From: Streptomyces sp. CHD11
Lineage (GTDB): Bacteria; Actinomycetota; Actinomycetes; Streptomycetales; Streptomycetaceae
Assembly: GCF_018638295.1 (NCBI RefSeq)
Contig: NZ_JABTTS010000003.1
Coordinates: 1 to 64,000 of the forward strand
Length of the DNA: 64,000 bases
Direction: 5' to 3'
In this document: piece by piece, positions 9,140-17,785 of the stretch
Numbering within the stretch: the stretch's first letter is position 1
How the letters are laid out: each line of letters begins with the position of its first letter
Notes under the pieces: model-generated
Told to the model about the DNA's origin: nothing
Databases searched by the model: none
What the model saw: only the letters and a program-made list of their open reading frames with translations
Translations under genes and position numbers: made by a program

Positions 9140-9190
9140 GCTTACGGTTCAACGAACGATCACGCCATAAGAGACGACGCCTAAGACCGT

Positions 9191-9330
9191 GTCCTATGTG
9201 GTGAGTCAGACGAGTCGTTTGTAGCAGCATAGCCAGACTGCCGCGCCTCGGCGTCGTCGGCCGAGCGCTCGAATCGCGCCCGTGTATTCGGTGCGAGGCC
9301 GTAGCAGTCCCGTCCGCTCTTCGCGAAGGC
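9191..9330 (-). pseudogene. possible IS transposase C-terminal remnant
   Basis: Minus-strand frames just outside the IS5-type element read RFERSADDAEA and then, in a shifted frame, SLAMLLQTTRL. This resembles the helical C-terminus of IS5/IS4-type transposases. It is too short and too broken for a firm family call. The rest of 9330-9541 shows nothing I can name. Confidence 0.3.
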
Positions 9331-9541
9331 CGGCATCGTGCAGAAACCGACGAGGCCGGGGTTGGCGGCCCGTGCCATCCGTGCGCTCAGCAGTGGGACC
9401 TCGACAACCGGATGGGGGCGGACCGACACCCCGTACTCCTTGGGAGTCTCGCGGGCCCGTACACCCGCGAGACTGCCCACTCCCATGATCACCGGCAGCA
9501 GTACGCCAAGATCCCCGACATAGTCAGGCTGTGCCAGGAGG

Positions 9542-10474
9542 CTACGGCAGTCGGGGTGTGCTTGGCACCAGAAGACGGGTCAGGGCGTCACCGGCCTCAG
9601 CAGTGAGAGGGCCGGTGGCGTCCAAGCCGAGTCGGTCGGCGAGGTCACGGGCGTGGACGCGAGTAGCGGCCTCCAGCAGCGTGGCGTAGGTGTCAGTGGC
9701 GGTGCGGGTGCGCCGCCAACTGGTCAGGGTGAGGGTGGCGGTCACCGCTGCGGCAGGCCACCACCAGATGGTGAGGGGCAGATAGAGCAGGGCCCAGGCG
9801 GCCAGGACCATGGCTCGGGCGAGGGCCTGGCGGCTGGCGTTGATCTCGACGCGGTTCTCCTCGGGCAGGAGCAGCCATATGTGTGGCCAGGCCGCGGCGA
9901 AGTCGAGGTGGTGGTCGCGATCCATGCGCACAGCCACGGCATGGATGCGGTCCCCGCTCCAGGAGGGACGGTCGGGGTATTCGGGGGCCACACGGGTCAT
10001 CGCCGCGTAGGCGGCGCGGCGTTGGGCCGGATCCAGCCGTTCACCGCGGGTACGGACGAGGGCGGCTTCTTCTCGGTGACGATGCCAGTCCGAGGCTGCC
10101 GCGCGCCAGAGGCGCTGTCGTCGGACGGTAAGGCGGTGGGCGAGGCGGCGCAGCACGGGCGGCCAGGTGTACCAGTCGGCGGCCAGGTGCAGTCGTTCCA
10201 CCAACGATCCGATGCCTTGGGCGACGATCCCGGCGGTGGCCGACCCGGCCAGCACGGCGGCCAGCAGCACTGCCTGGCCCCCGAGAGTGGTGGCGACGGA
10301 GGTCTGGGCCCAGACGGTGATCCGGTCGGTGAGGCGGCCGACGTCGAGGGCGTGGCGGTGACCCAGGGTATGCGCAACCGTGGCCGCGGCGAGGTACAGG
10401 GTGCCAGGCAGCACCAGCAGGGAGATCCACCGCTCGGCGAGCCTCTTGCCCAGCTCTGTCAGCAGGCTGCCCAT
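9542..10474 (-). CDS. polytopic membrane protein of a putative conflict locus
   Basis: 310 residues. Hydrophobic stretches at about 16-36, 62-90 and 222-256 predict three or four membrane helices, with a basic, His-rich cytoplasmic domain between (residues 95-215, including RLHLAADWYTWPPVLRR and RIHAVAVRMDRDHHLDF). The family is not named here, but such proteins occur beside TPR, CHAT or vWA genes in Streptomyces. It starts 3 bases after the stop of the upstream small gene at 10478, so the two form an operon. Its role is unknown; membrane anchoring of the neighbouring system is an inference. Confidence 0.75.
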   Translation of the reverse strand: MGSLLTELGKRLAERWISLLVLPGTLYLAAATVAHTLGHRHALDVGRLTDRITVWAQTSVATTLGGQAVLLAAVLAGSATAGIVAQGIGSLVERLHLAADWYTWPPVLRRLAHRLTVRRQRLWRAAASDWHRHREEAALVRTRGERLDPAQRRAAYAAMTRVAPEYPDRPSWSGDRIHAVAVRMDRDHHLDFAAAWPHIWLLLPEENRVEINASRQALARAMVLAAWALLYLPLTIWWWPAAAVTATLTLTSWRRTRTATDTYATLLEAATRVHARDLADRLGLDATGPLTAEAGDALTRLLVPSTPRLP

Positions 10475-10477
10475 GGT

Positions 10478-10900
10478 CTACAGCCGCTCCCGGCGGAGTG
10501 CCGCACCGCTGATCGCGCAGTGCGGTACCGAGGCGGGCCCATCCGGCCACCAATAGCGCGCGCAACGGTCGGCCGGGCACACGTATGCGGTCTCGCCCCC
10601 GTAGCTGCCTGACGAGGTGCCGCTGATCCCCGCTGGACGCAGGCTGCGCACGCCGGTGCCCGCGTCGGCGTAGCCATACAGTCCCAGGGCGTCGCCATCG
10701 GCCCGCAATGCGGCATGCAGTACCTCCAGCGCGTCGGCTATCTGGCCATCGGCCTGCACGGCGGCGAGCAGGCCTTCCAGGGGGCCGTCGCTCCCGTCCG
10801 AACTGGTGAGCAAGTCCCTACGGATCAGCTCCATGTTGACGCATACGATGGCTAGTTGCTCAGCTGTGCGCCGAGCCGTTCCACTGGGGTCGCCGACCAC
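10478..10900 (-). CDS. small protein with C-terminal Cys cluster (zinc-ribbon-like)
   Basis: 140 residues from GTG 10900, preceded by GGAGG at a good distance; longer in-frame extensions lack a ribosome site. The N-terminal part (TARRTAEQLAIVCVNM, then SDGPLEGLLAAVQADG) is helical. The C-terminal 35 residues contain VCPADRCARYWW and PHCAISGAAL, a three-Cys-plus-His arrangement resembling the short zinc-binding tails found on actinobacterial conflict-system adaptors. It is divergent from the TPR-CHAT gene across a 144-base gap and precedes the membrane-protein gene. Likely a regulatory or adaptor component (inference). Confidence 0.65.
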   Translation of the reverse strand: MVGDPSGTARRTAEQLAIVCVNMELIRRDLLTSSDGSDGPLEGLLAAVQADGQIADALEVLHAALRADGDALGLYGYADAGTGVRSLRPAGISGTSSGSYGGETAYVCPADRCARYWWPDGPASVPHCAISGAALRRERL

Positions 10901-11044
10901 TCGTCCTCCGTTGTTCCGTCGGTCACCGTTCTTCCGCCGCTGCGGGTCCGGTGGGGAGCGTAGTCGAGTAACTGACCATGCGCTGCATGGGTTTGAGGAT
11001 CTAACATCGCTCCCGGTCGGGTGATCACACAGGGGTGACGTGGT
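10901..11044. promoter_or_regulatory. divergent promoter region between CHAT locus operons
   Basis: 144 bases between the GTG at 10900 (minus) and the ATG at 11045 (plus). It should hold both promoters. I see no clear operator, only locally lower GC around 10965-11000. Confidence 0.4.
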
Positions 11045-14000
11045 ATGGACTTGCTGGCCGCAGTACGGGCGCGTGTGCAGCGGATTCGCGAGACCGGCGA
11101 TCTCTTGCCGGCGCTGGAACGGCAAGGAGTACGTGAAGCCCGGCAGCTCGCCGGTGTCCTCCAGGGCCACGACGGCGACCTGAACGTCCGCTTCACGCTC
11201 GGCTGGTTTCACTGGTATCGCTACCAGGCCCTGCTCGAAACGCAGGGTCATGCGGACCCGGAGCTCGAAACCGCCGTCGATGTGTTCACACGGTGTTTCA
11301 CCGCGGGAACGGAGGGCCTGCCGGAGCCGTTGCTGCCCCTTCTCGCCGATGCGGTGATCCCCGATGCTCGTCGGGTCCTCGAGCATGCACAGGATTCACT
11401 CGAACCGGAAGAGGTCTTTGCCGCCGCGGCGATGTGGCAGCGAATCAGTGGGGCCACACCCACGGAACACCCCAAACGCGCGGCAACGCTGACCAGTCTG
11501 GGGTGGGCTCTGCATCTCACATTCGGTCAGACACAGTCGCTGACGGACTTGAATGCAGCCATTGATGCTGACCGGGAGGCGGTGCTCTCCACACCGGGTG
11601 ATGACCCCGACTGTGCGGAGCGTCTGGGCCATCTGGGGCGAGGGCTGGGCGGCCGGTTCAATGTGACCGGGTTGATCTCGGACATCGACGCGGCTGTCGA
11701 CTGCTACCAGGAGGCTGTGCTCGCCACTCCTCCGGACCACCCTGCCCGCGCGGACCGTCTGTACAGCCTGGGGCTCGCGCTGGACACCCGGTTCGCGTGC
11801 ACGGGGGTACCAGCGGACCAGGACGCGGCTGTCGGTCTCTTCCTGGAGGCTGTGGAGGCCACTCCTGGCTGCGACCCTTCCCGCGCGGAGCGCTCGTACA
11901 GCCTGGGGCTCGCATTGATTGTCCGGCTCGGTCGGACCCAGGTGATCGAGGATGCCTCCCTGGCCATCGACCATCTTCTGGAGGCTGTGGAGGCCACTCC
12001 TGCTGACGATGCCGACCGCGCGGACCGTCTGTACAACCTGGGGCTCGCGTGGGAAGCCCGGTTCGATGAGGCAGGAGCGGTGGCGGATCTGAACGCGGCC
12101 CTCGACTGCTACACGGAGGCGGTGCATGCCGCCGCGATGGAGGACCCTGATCGCGCAACGTACCAGTACAGCGTGGCGATCGCGTATATGTCCCGGTTCG
12201 ATGTGACGGGGGTGACAGCTGACCTGGACGCTGCTATCGACCTATTGCAGGGGCTCGTGCAGGAAGCCGACGGCGACAACCCTGAGCGGGCGACGTACCT
12301 TTCGGGGCTGGCCGGTGCGCTTTCCACCCGATTCCGTCATACCGGGGAGATGGCACACCTGGATGCGGCCGTCGACTACCACCAGATGGCCCTGCGCACG
12401 CCGGCTGTCGCGGATGACGACCGGGCGCTGCACCTGGACAACCTGGGGTTCACGCTTGTCGTCCGCTTCTGGCGGACCGGGGATGTGCAGGATTTGGATG
12501 CGGCCATCGACTGCCACCGGAAATCCGTGGCGACCACTGCCCCGGATGGCATGCAGCTCCCAAATCGTCTTGACAGCCTGGGAGTGGCGTTGTGTGCGCG
12601 CTTCCGTCGATTCGGGTCGACGGTAGACCTGGATGCGGCCACCGAGTATCACCGCGAAGCGGTGCAGGCCACACCTGCCGACTATCCCAAGCGCGCGGCG
12701 TACCTGGCCAACCTGGGGGACGCGTTGCGTGCGCGCTTCGGCCGGTTCGGGTCGGCGGCGGACCTGGATGCGGCCATCGAGTATCACCGCGAAGCGGTGC
12801 AGGCCACACCTGCCGACTATCCCAAGCGCGCGGCGTACCTGGCCGACCTGGGTAACGCGTTGCGTGCGCGCTTCGGCCGGTTCGGGTCGGCGGTAGACCT
12901 GGATGCGGCCATCGAGTATCACCGCGAAGCGGTGCAGGCCACACCTGCCGACCATGCCGCGTACGCGGGCTCCCTGTCGAACCTCGCGAACGCGCTAAGT
13001 GACCGCTTCAAGGAGGACGGGGCGACGGCCGACCTGGACTTGGCTGTCGGTCTTTTCCGGGAGGCTGTGCAGGCTACCCCCGCCGACCACCCCGAACGGG
13101 CAACGTACCTGTCGAACCTGGGCAACTCGCTGCGCGACCGCTTCGAGGAAAGTGGTGCGTTGATGGATCTGGACGCGGCCATCGAGTGCCATCGCGAAGC
13201 CGTGCACGCCGGCCCCGCCAATCATGCCGGGCGTTCGGTATCGCTGTTCAACTTCGGGATCGCCCTGCAAGACCGATTCCGGCAGACCGGAAACGCGGCA
13301 GACCTGGACACAGCTGTGTCCGCCTGGACCGAGGTGGCGGAAGCCGAGCCGGCCGTACCCTGGATCCGCGTCAAAGCAGCGTGGCTCGCGGCGGGTCTGC
13401 TGGCGGCGCACGACACGGGGCGGGCAGCGGATCTGGCGGAGGCTGCGGTGCGACTCATGCCCGCGGTCACACCGCGCCGGCTCGCGCAGGGTGACGTACA
13501 CCATGCACTGATCCAATTCGCCGGACTCGCTGATGATGCCGCCGCCCTGGCGCTCTCCGACACGGCGGGGAGCGCCAGCGAGCGTGCGACGCGAGCTCTG
13601 CGACTACTGGAAGCGGGACGTGCCACGATCCTCAGCACGGCGCTGGACGCCCGCAGCGACCTGACCGAACTACGCGAACGGCACCCGGAACTCGCGGAAC
13701 GGTTCAGCGCACTACGTGATCAGCTCGATCAGCCCGAAGACACGTTTGCCCCAGGCAAGGAAACCAAGGAAGAGCCCTCGGCAAGGCGGGATCGCCTGTC
13801 ACAGGACCGACATCGCCTGGCAGCGGACTTCACCGCGACCCTGGCTGAAATCCGCGGTCTTGACGGCTTCCATTCCTTCGCTAGCCCACCCACAGTCGAG
13901 GAGCTCCTGGCCGAGACCTGGCAGGGACCGGTGGTGGCATTCGTCATCAGTGGACACGGAAGCGCTGCTCTGCTCCTGACCTCCACGGCCATTACCCATC

Positions 14001-15049
14001 TCGAACTTCCGCAGCTCACCGTTGACACCGTGATCGAGAAGGTCACCTCTTTCCAGGACGCACTGTCGATGGCGATATCGGGCGAAGGCAAACCCCGACG
14101 GCAGCAAGGGCAGGCTCAAGTGGTCACCGTGCTGGAGTGGCTGTGGGACAGCGCCATGGAACCGGTGCTGGACGCTCTTGGTCACACCGGCCAACTGGCA
14201 GCCGACGACGGATGGCCCCGGATCTGGTGGGCACCAGGTGGACTGCTGGGGCAGCTGCCACTCCATGCTGCCGGCCACCACACTGCCCCACCTGGCGACC
14301 GACGCAGTGTCATGGACCGGGTCATCTCCTCCTACACCCCCACCGTGCGCGCGTTGCGCTCTGCCCGCGAGCACATCCGGCGCTCGACAACGGCGCCGTC
14401 GGCGTCCGCCCGGGGGCTGATCGTCTCCATGCCCACCACCCCTGGCCTTCCCCACGAAGGCCGACTGGACTTCATCCGCGACGAGGTCGCCACAGTGCAG
14501 GGGCATCTGTCCGAATGCGTACTCTTGGAGGAAAGCGGCACCGGTGGAGAAATCCCTGAGTCTCGACTGCCCACCAAGGCAAATGTCCTGTCGGAACTGC
14601 GGAGTTGCTCGATCGTGCACTTCGCATGTCACGGAGACAGTCATCCCATCGACCCGTCCCAGAGCCTGCTCCTCCTCCACGACCACGCTGATGATCCGTT
14701 CACCATTGCCAGCCTCGGCGCCGTTCAACTCGGTGGGGCAGAGCTGGCCTATCTGTCCGCCTGCCGTACAGCGGCCATCGATGTCCCCGCGTTGGCCAAC
14801 GAAGCCATCCACCTGACTACTGCCTTTCAGCTTGCTGGCTTTCCCCAGGTCATCGGCTCCCTCTGGGAAATCAATGACGAGAGCGCGGTCATCGTGGCCG
14901 ACAGCTTCTACACCCAGCTGCACACCAGCGACAACGTACTCGATACACGTAGGGCCGCCGAGGCGCTGCACAATGCGGTACGAGCGGTGCGGGACGCAAA
15001 TCCGCGCATCCCGTCATTCTGGGCTGCCTACCTTCACAGCGGTGCCTGA
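11045..15049 (+). CDS. TPR-repeat CHAT-domain (caspase-like) protein
   Basis: 1334 residues. Residues 130-800 are tandem tetratricopeptide-type helical repeats of about 45 residues each (pattern DLDAAIDxxxEAVxATP then RAxxLxxLGxAL). Residues 900-1330 form a CHAT domain, a caspase-HetF-associated protease fold: His1196 in VHFACHG and Cys1240 in YLSACRTA form the expected catalytic dyad, and the GFPQVIGSLWEIND motif follows. TPR-CHAT proteins act as proteases activated by bound partners in bacterial immunity or cell-death systems. The start ATG 11045 has an AGGGG-type ribosome site. The three repeats at 12587-12991 are nearly identical at DNA level, indicating recent expansion. Substrate unknown. 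Confidence 0.9.
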   Translation: MDLLAAVRARVQRIRETGDLLPALERQGVREARQLAGVLQGHDGDLNVRFTLGWFHWYRYQALLETQGHADPELETAVDVFTRCFTAGTEGLPEPLLPLLADAVIPDARRVLEHAQDSLEPEEVFAAAAMWQRISGATPTEHPKRAATLTSLGWALHLTFGQTQSLTDLNAAIDADREAVLSTPGDDPDCAERLGHLGRGLGGRFNVTGLISDIDAAVDCYQEAVLATPPDHPARADRLYSLGLALDTRFACTGVPADQDAAVGLFLEAVEATPGCDPSRAERSYSLGLALIVRLGRTQVIEDASLAIDHLLEAVEATPADDADRADRLYNLGLAWEARFDEAGAVADLNAALDCYTEAVHAAAMEDPDRATYQYSVAIAYMSRFDVTGVTADLDAAIDLLQGLVQEADGDNPERATYLSGLAGALSTRFRHTGEMAHLDAAVDYHQMALRTPAVADDDRALHLDNLGFTLVVRFWRTGDVQDLDAAIDCHRKSVATTAPDGMQLPNRLDSLGVALCARFRRFGSTVDLDAATEYHREAVQATPADYPKRAAYLANLGDALRARFGRFGSAADLDAAIEYHREAVQATPADYPKRAAYLADLGNALRARFGRFGSAVDLDAAIEYHREAVQATPADHAAYAGSLSNLANALSDRFKEDGATADLDLAVGLFREAVQATPADHPERATYLSNLGNSLRDRFEESGALMDLDAAIECHREAVHAGPANHAGRSVSLFNFGIALQDRFRQTGNAADLDTAVSAWTEVAEAEPAVPWIRVKAAWLAAGLLAAHDTGRAADLAEAAVRLMPAVTPRRLAQGDVHHALIQFAGLADDAAALALSDTAGSASERATRALRLLEAGRATILSTALDARSDLTELRERHPELAERFSALRDQLDQPEDTFAPGKETKEEPSARRDRLSQDRHRLAADFTATLAEIRGLDGFHSFASPPTVEELLAETWQGPVVAFVISGHGSAALLLTSTAITHLELPQLTVDTVIEKVTSFQDALSMAISGEGKPRRQQGQAQVVTVLEWLWDSAMEPVLDALGHTGQLAADDGWPRIWWAPGGLLGQLPLHAAGHHTAPPGDRRSVMDRVISSYTPTVRALRSAREHIRRSTTAPSASARGLIVSMPTTPGLPHEGRLDFIRDEVATVQGHLSECVLLEESGTGGEIPESRLPTKANVLSELRSCSIVHFACHGDSHPIDPSQSLLLLHDHADDPFTIASLGAVQLGGAELAYLSACRTAAIDVPALANEAIHLTTAFQLAGFPQVIGSLWEINDESAVIVADSFYTQLHTSDNVLDTRRAAEALHNAVRAVRDANPRIPSFWAAYLHSGA
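12587..12991 (+). repeat. three tandem 135-bp near-identical TPR-coding units
   Basis: Units begin at 12587, 12722 and 12857 with an exact 135-base (45-codon) period; the shared stretch GAGTATCACCGCGAAGCGG recurs at 12644, 12779 and 12914. Copies two and three are almost identical over their first 100 bases. The period preserves the frame and one TPR-like unit of the CHAT protein, so this is an in-frame duplication. Confidence 0.9.
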
Positions 15050-15092
15050 CCTTATTCTTAGTACTCCCGCAGCACTTTGACGTTTTCCCTGT

Positions 15093-15877
15093 TCAGGGGC
15101 GGTTCGGGCGAGTGTCGTGGGCCGGGTGCCGGCCCGTGTTCTCTTTCCCGAACCGCCCCTCGATCGTGTGCAGCCGCCGCTGATACTGGCAGCGGCGGGC
15201 GACGGCTTGGCGTCGTCTGTGCCACTGTGACGATCTCAGTGCGCGTGCCCTGATGAGGGACTGATGAGCGCGTGTGGCGGGCGGGTGGCCAGTTGCCAGG
15301 AGCCGCCGAACTTCTGCCACGGTGAGGGGCGCGAGGCAGGAACCGTTTCTGCTGCCCCTTTTGCCGCGGCGTCGGCGGCCATGACCACCAGGAAGGCGTG
15401 GGCCAGCATGGCCAGGGTGACGTGCCGCATCCAGCCGGTGTAGCGGCGGACCTCGTACTGGTCGAGGCCGCACTCGTTCTTGGCAGCCTGGAAGGCTTCC
15501 TCGATGGCCCAACGTGTTCCGGCGACACGGACCAGGTACTCGACCGTGGTGCCGAGCGGTGCGTAGGCGAGGTAGTAGGCGATCTCCTGGGGCTTGATGA
15601 CGCTGCGGCGCGCCAGTGCCCACCGCTGGTGGGTGGGCAGTTCGTCGTCGAAGTCCTCGATGGAGGTGATCTGCAGGGCGGCCCAGTGGTAGACGCGCGG
15701 GCCCTTGGCGCCGTCACCGCACGAACGTCTCTCCCACGCTTCGTCGGGAGCCTGGGAGAACGCAGGCCGCCACCGCCCGCTCCAGCATCGCCTTGGCCAG
15801 GGCGGCTTGGTGGCGAACGCGACGTTCTCGCCGATCCGCGCGTCCGCCCGGTGCTCGGCGTCTTCCGTCCAGGACAT
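15093..15877 (-). pseudogene. IS701-family transposase, N-terminally truncated and frameshifted
   Basis: The minus strand encodes [62 protein letters not shown] and MRHVTLAMLAHAFLVVMA, classic for the C-terminal half of IS701 transposases with the catalytic Glu in the AIEEAFQAAK motif. The frame is disturbed near 15815 and again near 15310, after which LTVAEVRRLLATGHPP continues in another frame. The N-terminal third is missing at 15878, where a second IS701 piece in the opposite direction begins. Confidence 0.8.
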
Positions 15878-16195
15878 GCTTCCAGGCCGCCAAGAACGAG
15901 GCCGGCCTGGATCATTATCAGGTCCGCCACTACCGGGCCTGGTACCGACACATCACCCTGGCCATGGCAGCCGCCGCCCGCCTGACCGCACTCCGCGTCA
16001 CCACCGGTGAAAAGGGGGAGGCAACCGCGACCTGATACGACTGAGCGTGAAGGGAATCCGCCGCCTGCTCGCCATGGTCGTTCACACCGTCCGACAGGGA
16101 GCCGGACACATCCTGCACTGGTCCCGCTGGCGCCGCCGTCACCAGCACCGAGCCCGCGTCAGCCACTACCGCCGCCGCGGCCACCGGCCGCCATA
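15878..16195 (+). pseudogene. second IS701 transposase C-terminal fragment, opposite orientation
   Basis: The plus strand begins abruptly with [19 protein letters not shown] and [19 protein letters not shown], then shifts frame near 16020 into [18 protein letters not shown] and a basic tail ending at 16195. It matches the last 100 residues of IS701 transposases. It lies tail-outward against the minus-strand IS701 piece, so the two copies are fused head to head by deletion or inversion. Confidence 0.75.
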
Positions 16196-16343
16196 GCCGC
16201 CGTGCCGTCTATGAGTACGCATCGCACAGAAAGGGGCAGTACCGACGTGCCCGATTCCCCCTCTGGTCGCTCATGACCCACGGCGAGCACGTGCTCGCTC
16301 CGACACCCATCTGCAACCAGCAAGTCCCACAAACACAGAGGAA

Positions 16344-16505
16344 ATGGCGAACGAGCGTCGATGCAGTCTGGTCACGCATCCTCACCGCACTACAGAACCC
16401 ACCGACGACCAGCTGACTTCCGCACTCAAGGAGTACGCCGCCTACCTCAACCCGATCATCGATCGCGGCGAAATGCCGCCCGCCGACGACAGCCCCTGGA
16501 CCTAA
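16344..16505 (+). CDS. small hypothetical ORF
   Basis: 53 residues (MANERRCSLVTHPHRTTEP, then an acidic helix LTSALKEYAAYL and PPADDSPWT). Codon use is good, but the AGAGG upstream is only two bases from the ATG. No family is recognised. It may be the residue of a larger gene cut by the IS701 debris. The flanks 16196-16343 and 16506-16581 show nothing else. Confidence 0.35.
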   Translation: MANERRCSLVTHPHRTTEPTDDQLTSALKEYAAYLNPIIDRGEMPPADDSPWT

Positions 16506-16581
16506 AATAAGATCGAAGCGGTGCCGGTCTTGATCTGAGTAAGTGATTCCCGCGAACACGCTTGCCCATTAGCCTCTGATG

Positions 16582-17007
16582 CTATCTATTCAGCTTGATG
16601 CCCCACTCTATGGCTTCATTCTCTGTTTGAATGATCACCTGGGTTAGTTCCTCTTTGCGAGCCGCCTCGATGTTCGGGTTGGCCAGCGCGGCTTTGGCCA
16701 CCTCTAGCCGCGCTCTTGCTCTCTTTCGCTTAGTCATGCGATCAAGGGTAATCAGCACCCACTCGAAGATCGCAGACAAGACAACGGCAAAAAGGGGGCA
16801 CAGGTAGAGGAATGCTTTTCCTGCGAGCGTCTCGCCGTCGTTGGCGTCAATTAGGGCGGCCAAGCCGACTCCGGCTCCAGCACCCGCCAGTGATGCCTTC
16901 AGAGAGTCGGAATTGAATGCCGAAGGAGCGGAGGAGGGGAAGACACCGCTTGATCTCTGCGGCGGAATCGTCACGGTCTCAGGACTCCCCGCGCTTCTTG
17001 GGGTCAT
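16582..17007 (-). CDS. small membrane protein with coiled-coil tail
   Basis: 141 residues. A Ser/Pro-rich N-terminus precedes two hydrophobic segments (about 37-53 and 65-85, ending FEWVLITLDRM), then a basic Arg/Lys/Glu-rich helix to the C-terminus (RKRARARLEVAKAALANPN), consistent with a cytoplasmic coiled coil. GC is lower than in neighbouring genes. It overlaps the upstream gene at 16979 by 29 bases and is its operon partner. No named family is recognised; the layout resembles small membrane components of actinobacterial conflict loci. Confidence 0.65.
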   Translation of the reverse strand: MTPRSAGSPETVTIPPQRSSGVFPSSAPSAFNSDSLKASLAGAGAGVGLAALIDANDGETLAGKAFLYLCPLFAVVLSAIFEWVLITLDRMTKRKRARARLEVAKAALANPNIEAARKEELTQVIIQTENEAIEWGIKLNR

Positions 17008-17278
17008 CCAGTAGACTCAAGACCCGGTCGATGTCCTTCTCGTTCGCAGGATCCAGCAAGATGGGCTCCTCCCGGCGCTTAACTGCGCTATCGCCAGTGA
17101 ACACCGCACCAATCTGACCGCCTGCCGCAATGGATGTCCGTCCATCGGCATGGCGAACAGTCACACTATCGGCCTGTTTTCCTGCACGTAACTTGCGGAT
17201 CATTTCCAATCCGATAGGAATGAATCCCGCCACTGCACCAGCCGCCCCTAAGATCGTAAAGAGGGCTTCCGTCTCCAC
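16979..17278 (-). CDS. small membrane-anchored protein, EACC1-like layout
   Basis: 99 residues from GTG 17278, chosen because an AAGGGGA ribosome site precedes it; an in-frame ATG eight codons earlier lacks one. One N-terminal membrane helix (about 4-22, ILGAAGAVAGFIPIGLEMI) is followed by a short strand-rich domain (DSVTVRHADGRTS, GGQIGAVFTGD) and an acidic end (ANEKDIDRVLSLLDD). This order of helix then VTV-DG strands resembles effector-associated constant components of conflict systems; that is a layout similarity, not a proven homology. Confidence 0.6.
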   Translation of the reverse strand: METEALFTILGAAGAVAGFIPIGLEMIRKLRAGKQADSVTVRHADGRTSIAAGGQIGAVFTGDSAVKRREEPILLDPANEKDIDRVLSLLDDPKKRGES

Positions 17279-17448
17279 TTTGTCCCCTTCCCCACATGTC
17301 AAGGGTTCCTCACTCAGATACTAGCGGTCACGGTGGGTGTGGGGGCAGTGGCTGTAAGTTGTCGACTAGATCCTGCTTCGCGCGAGGGGCGGGCCTCAAG
17401 GCGGGCCCGCTCTCGATCTAGCCTCTGAGCTGTGACGGGCGTGGGATA

Positions 17449-17610
17449 GTGCCAACTTCCGCTGACCAGTGCCATGTCAGCAACACCGAACGCGCCGAAG
17501 TCCTCGGACCGTTCCTCCACGCCTACACCTACCATCGCTGCCACACCGCACTCGAAGGCCAACCGCCCATCAGCCGCGTCAACAACGCTGCGAGGCAATC
17601 ACCTAGCGAT
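17449..17610 (+). pseudogene. IS481/IS3-type transposase C-terminal fragment
   Basis: The plus-strand frame reads NTERAEVLGPFLHAYTYHRCHTAL then GQPPISRVNNAA, the characteristic C-terminal end of IS481-like integrase-core transposases (Asn-Tyr/His region and the GxPPxxR motif). Only about 50 codons remain. Confidence 0.75.
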
Positions 17611-17785
17611 GATCAACGGGATGCTGTGTGAGTTGCCGACGGGTTCCTCGGGACGGGGTCGGCCGGAGCGTTATGGGCCGGCGAGAGGTTCGCCCGCTGG
17701 GAAGCGGACGGCACGCTACCCGCCTGCTTCAGGAACTCCAGGTCAGGGACGACTCGGTCGGGTCGGTGGAGTGGGTGATGTCGGT
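17600..17785 (+). pseudogene. IS5-family transposase N-terminal fragment
   Basis: Pieces in shifting frames read MINGMLCELPTG, RPERYGP, RFARWEADGTL and LLQELQVRDDSVGSVEWVMSV, matching the N-terminal region up to the first catalytic-Asp segment of IS5 transposases; the Asp itself is replaced or lost (SVASTEP). Downstream to 17960 there is no recognisable gene. Confidence 0.65.

Larger units (their letters stand above)
7774..9190. mobile_element. IS5-type element with a passenger gene, bounded by 28-29 bp inverted repeats
   Basis: The left end at 7774-7802 begins ACGGTCTAAGACGTCG and the right end at 9162-9190 is its imperfect inverse (ACGGTCTTAGGCGTCG on the minus strand); about four-fifths of positions match. 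Between them lie a plus-strand hypothetical gene (7837-8319) and a minus-strand IS5-family transposase (8311-9139) whose 3' ends overlap by 9 bases. The usual position for the left terminal repeat, just after the transposase stop, has no repeat, so the hypothetical gene appears to be cargo. The transposase frame is broken, so the copy is probably immobile. Confidence 0.6.

Noticed and set aside
12242..12955. 237-codon minus-strand ORF inside the CHAT gene
   Set aside because: It repeats only because the sense strand encodes near-identical TPR units; no start context and no family similarity.
12587..12991. Tandem repeats considered as a CRISPR or minisatellite
   Set aside because: The 135-base period is in frame within a TPR-coding gene and has no spacers.
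13799..14971. 390-codon minus-strand ORF opposite the CHAT domain
   Set aside because: Antisense shadow of a high-GC gene; the sense frame has the catalytic His/Cys motifs.
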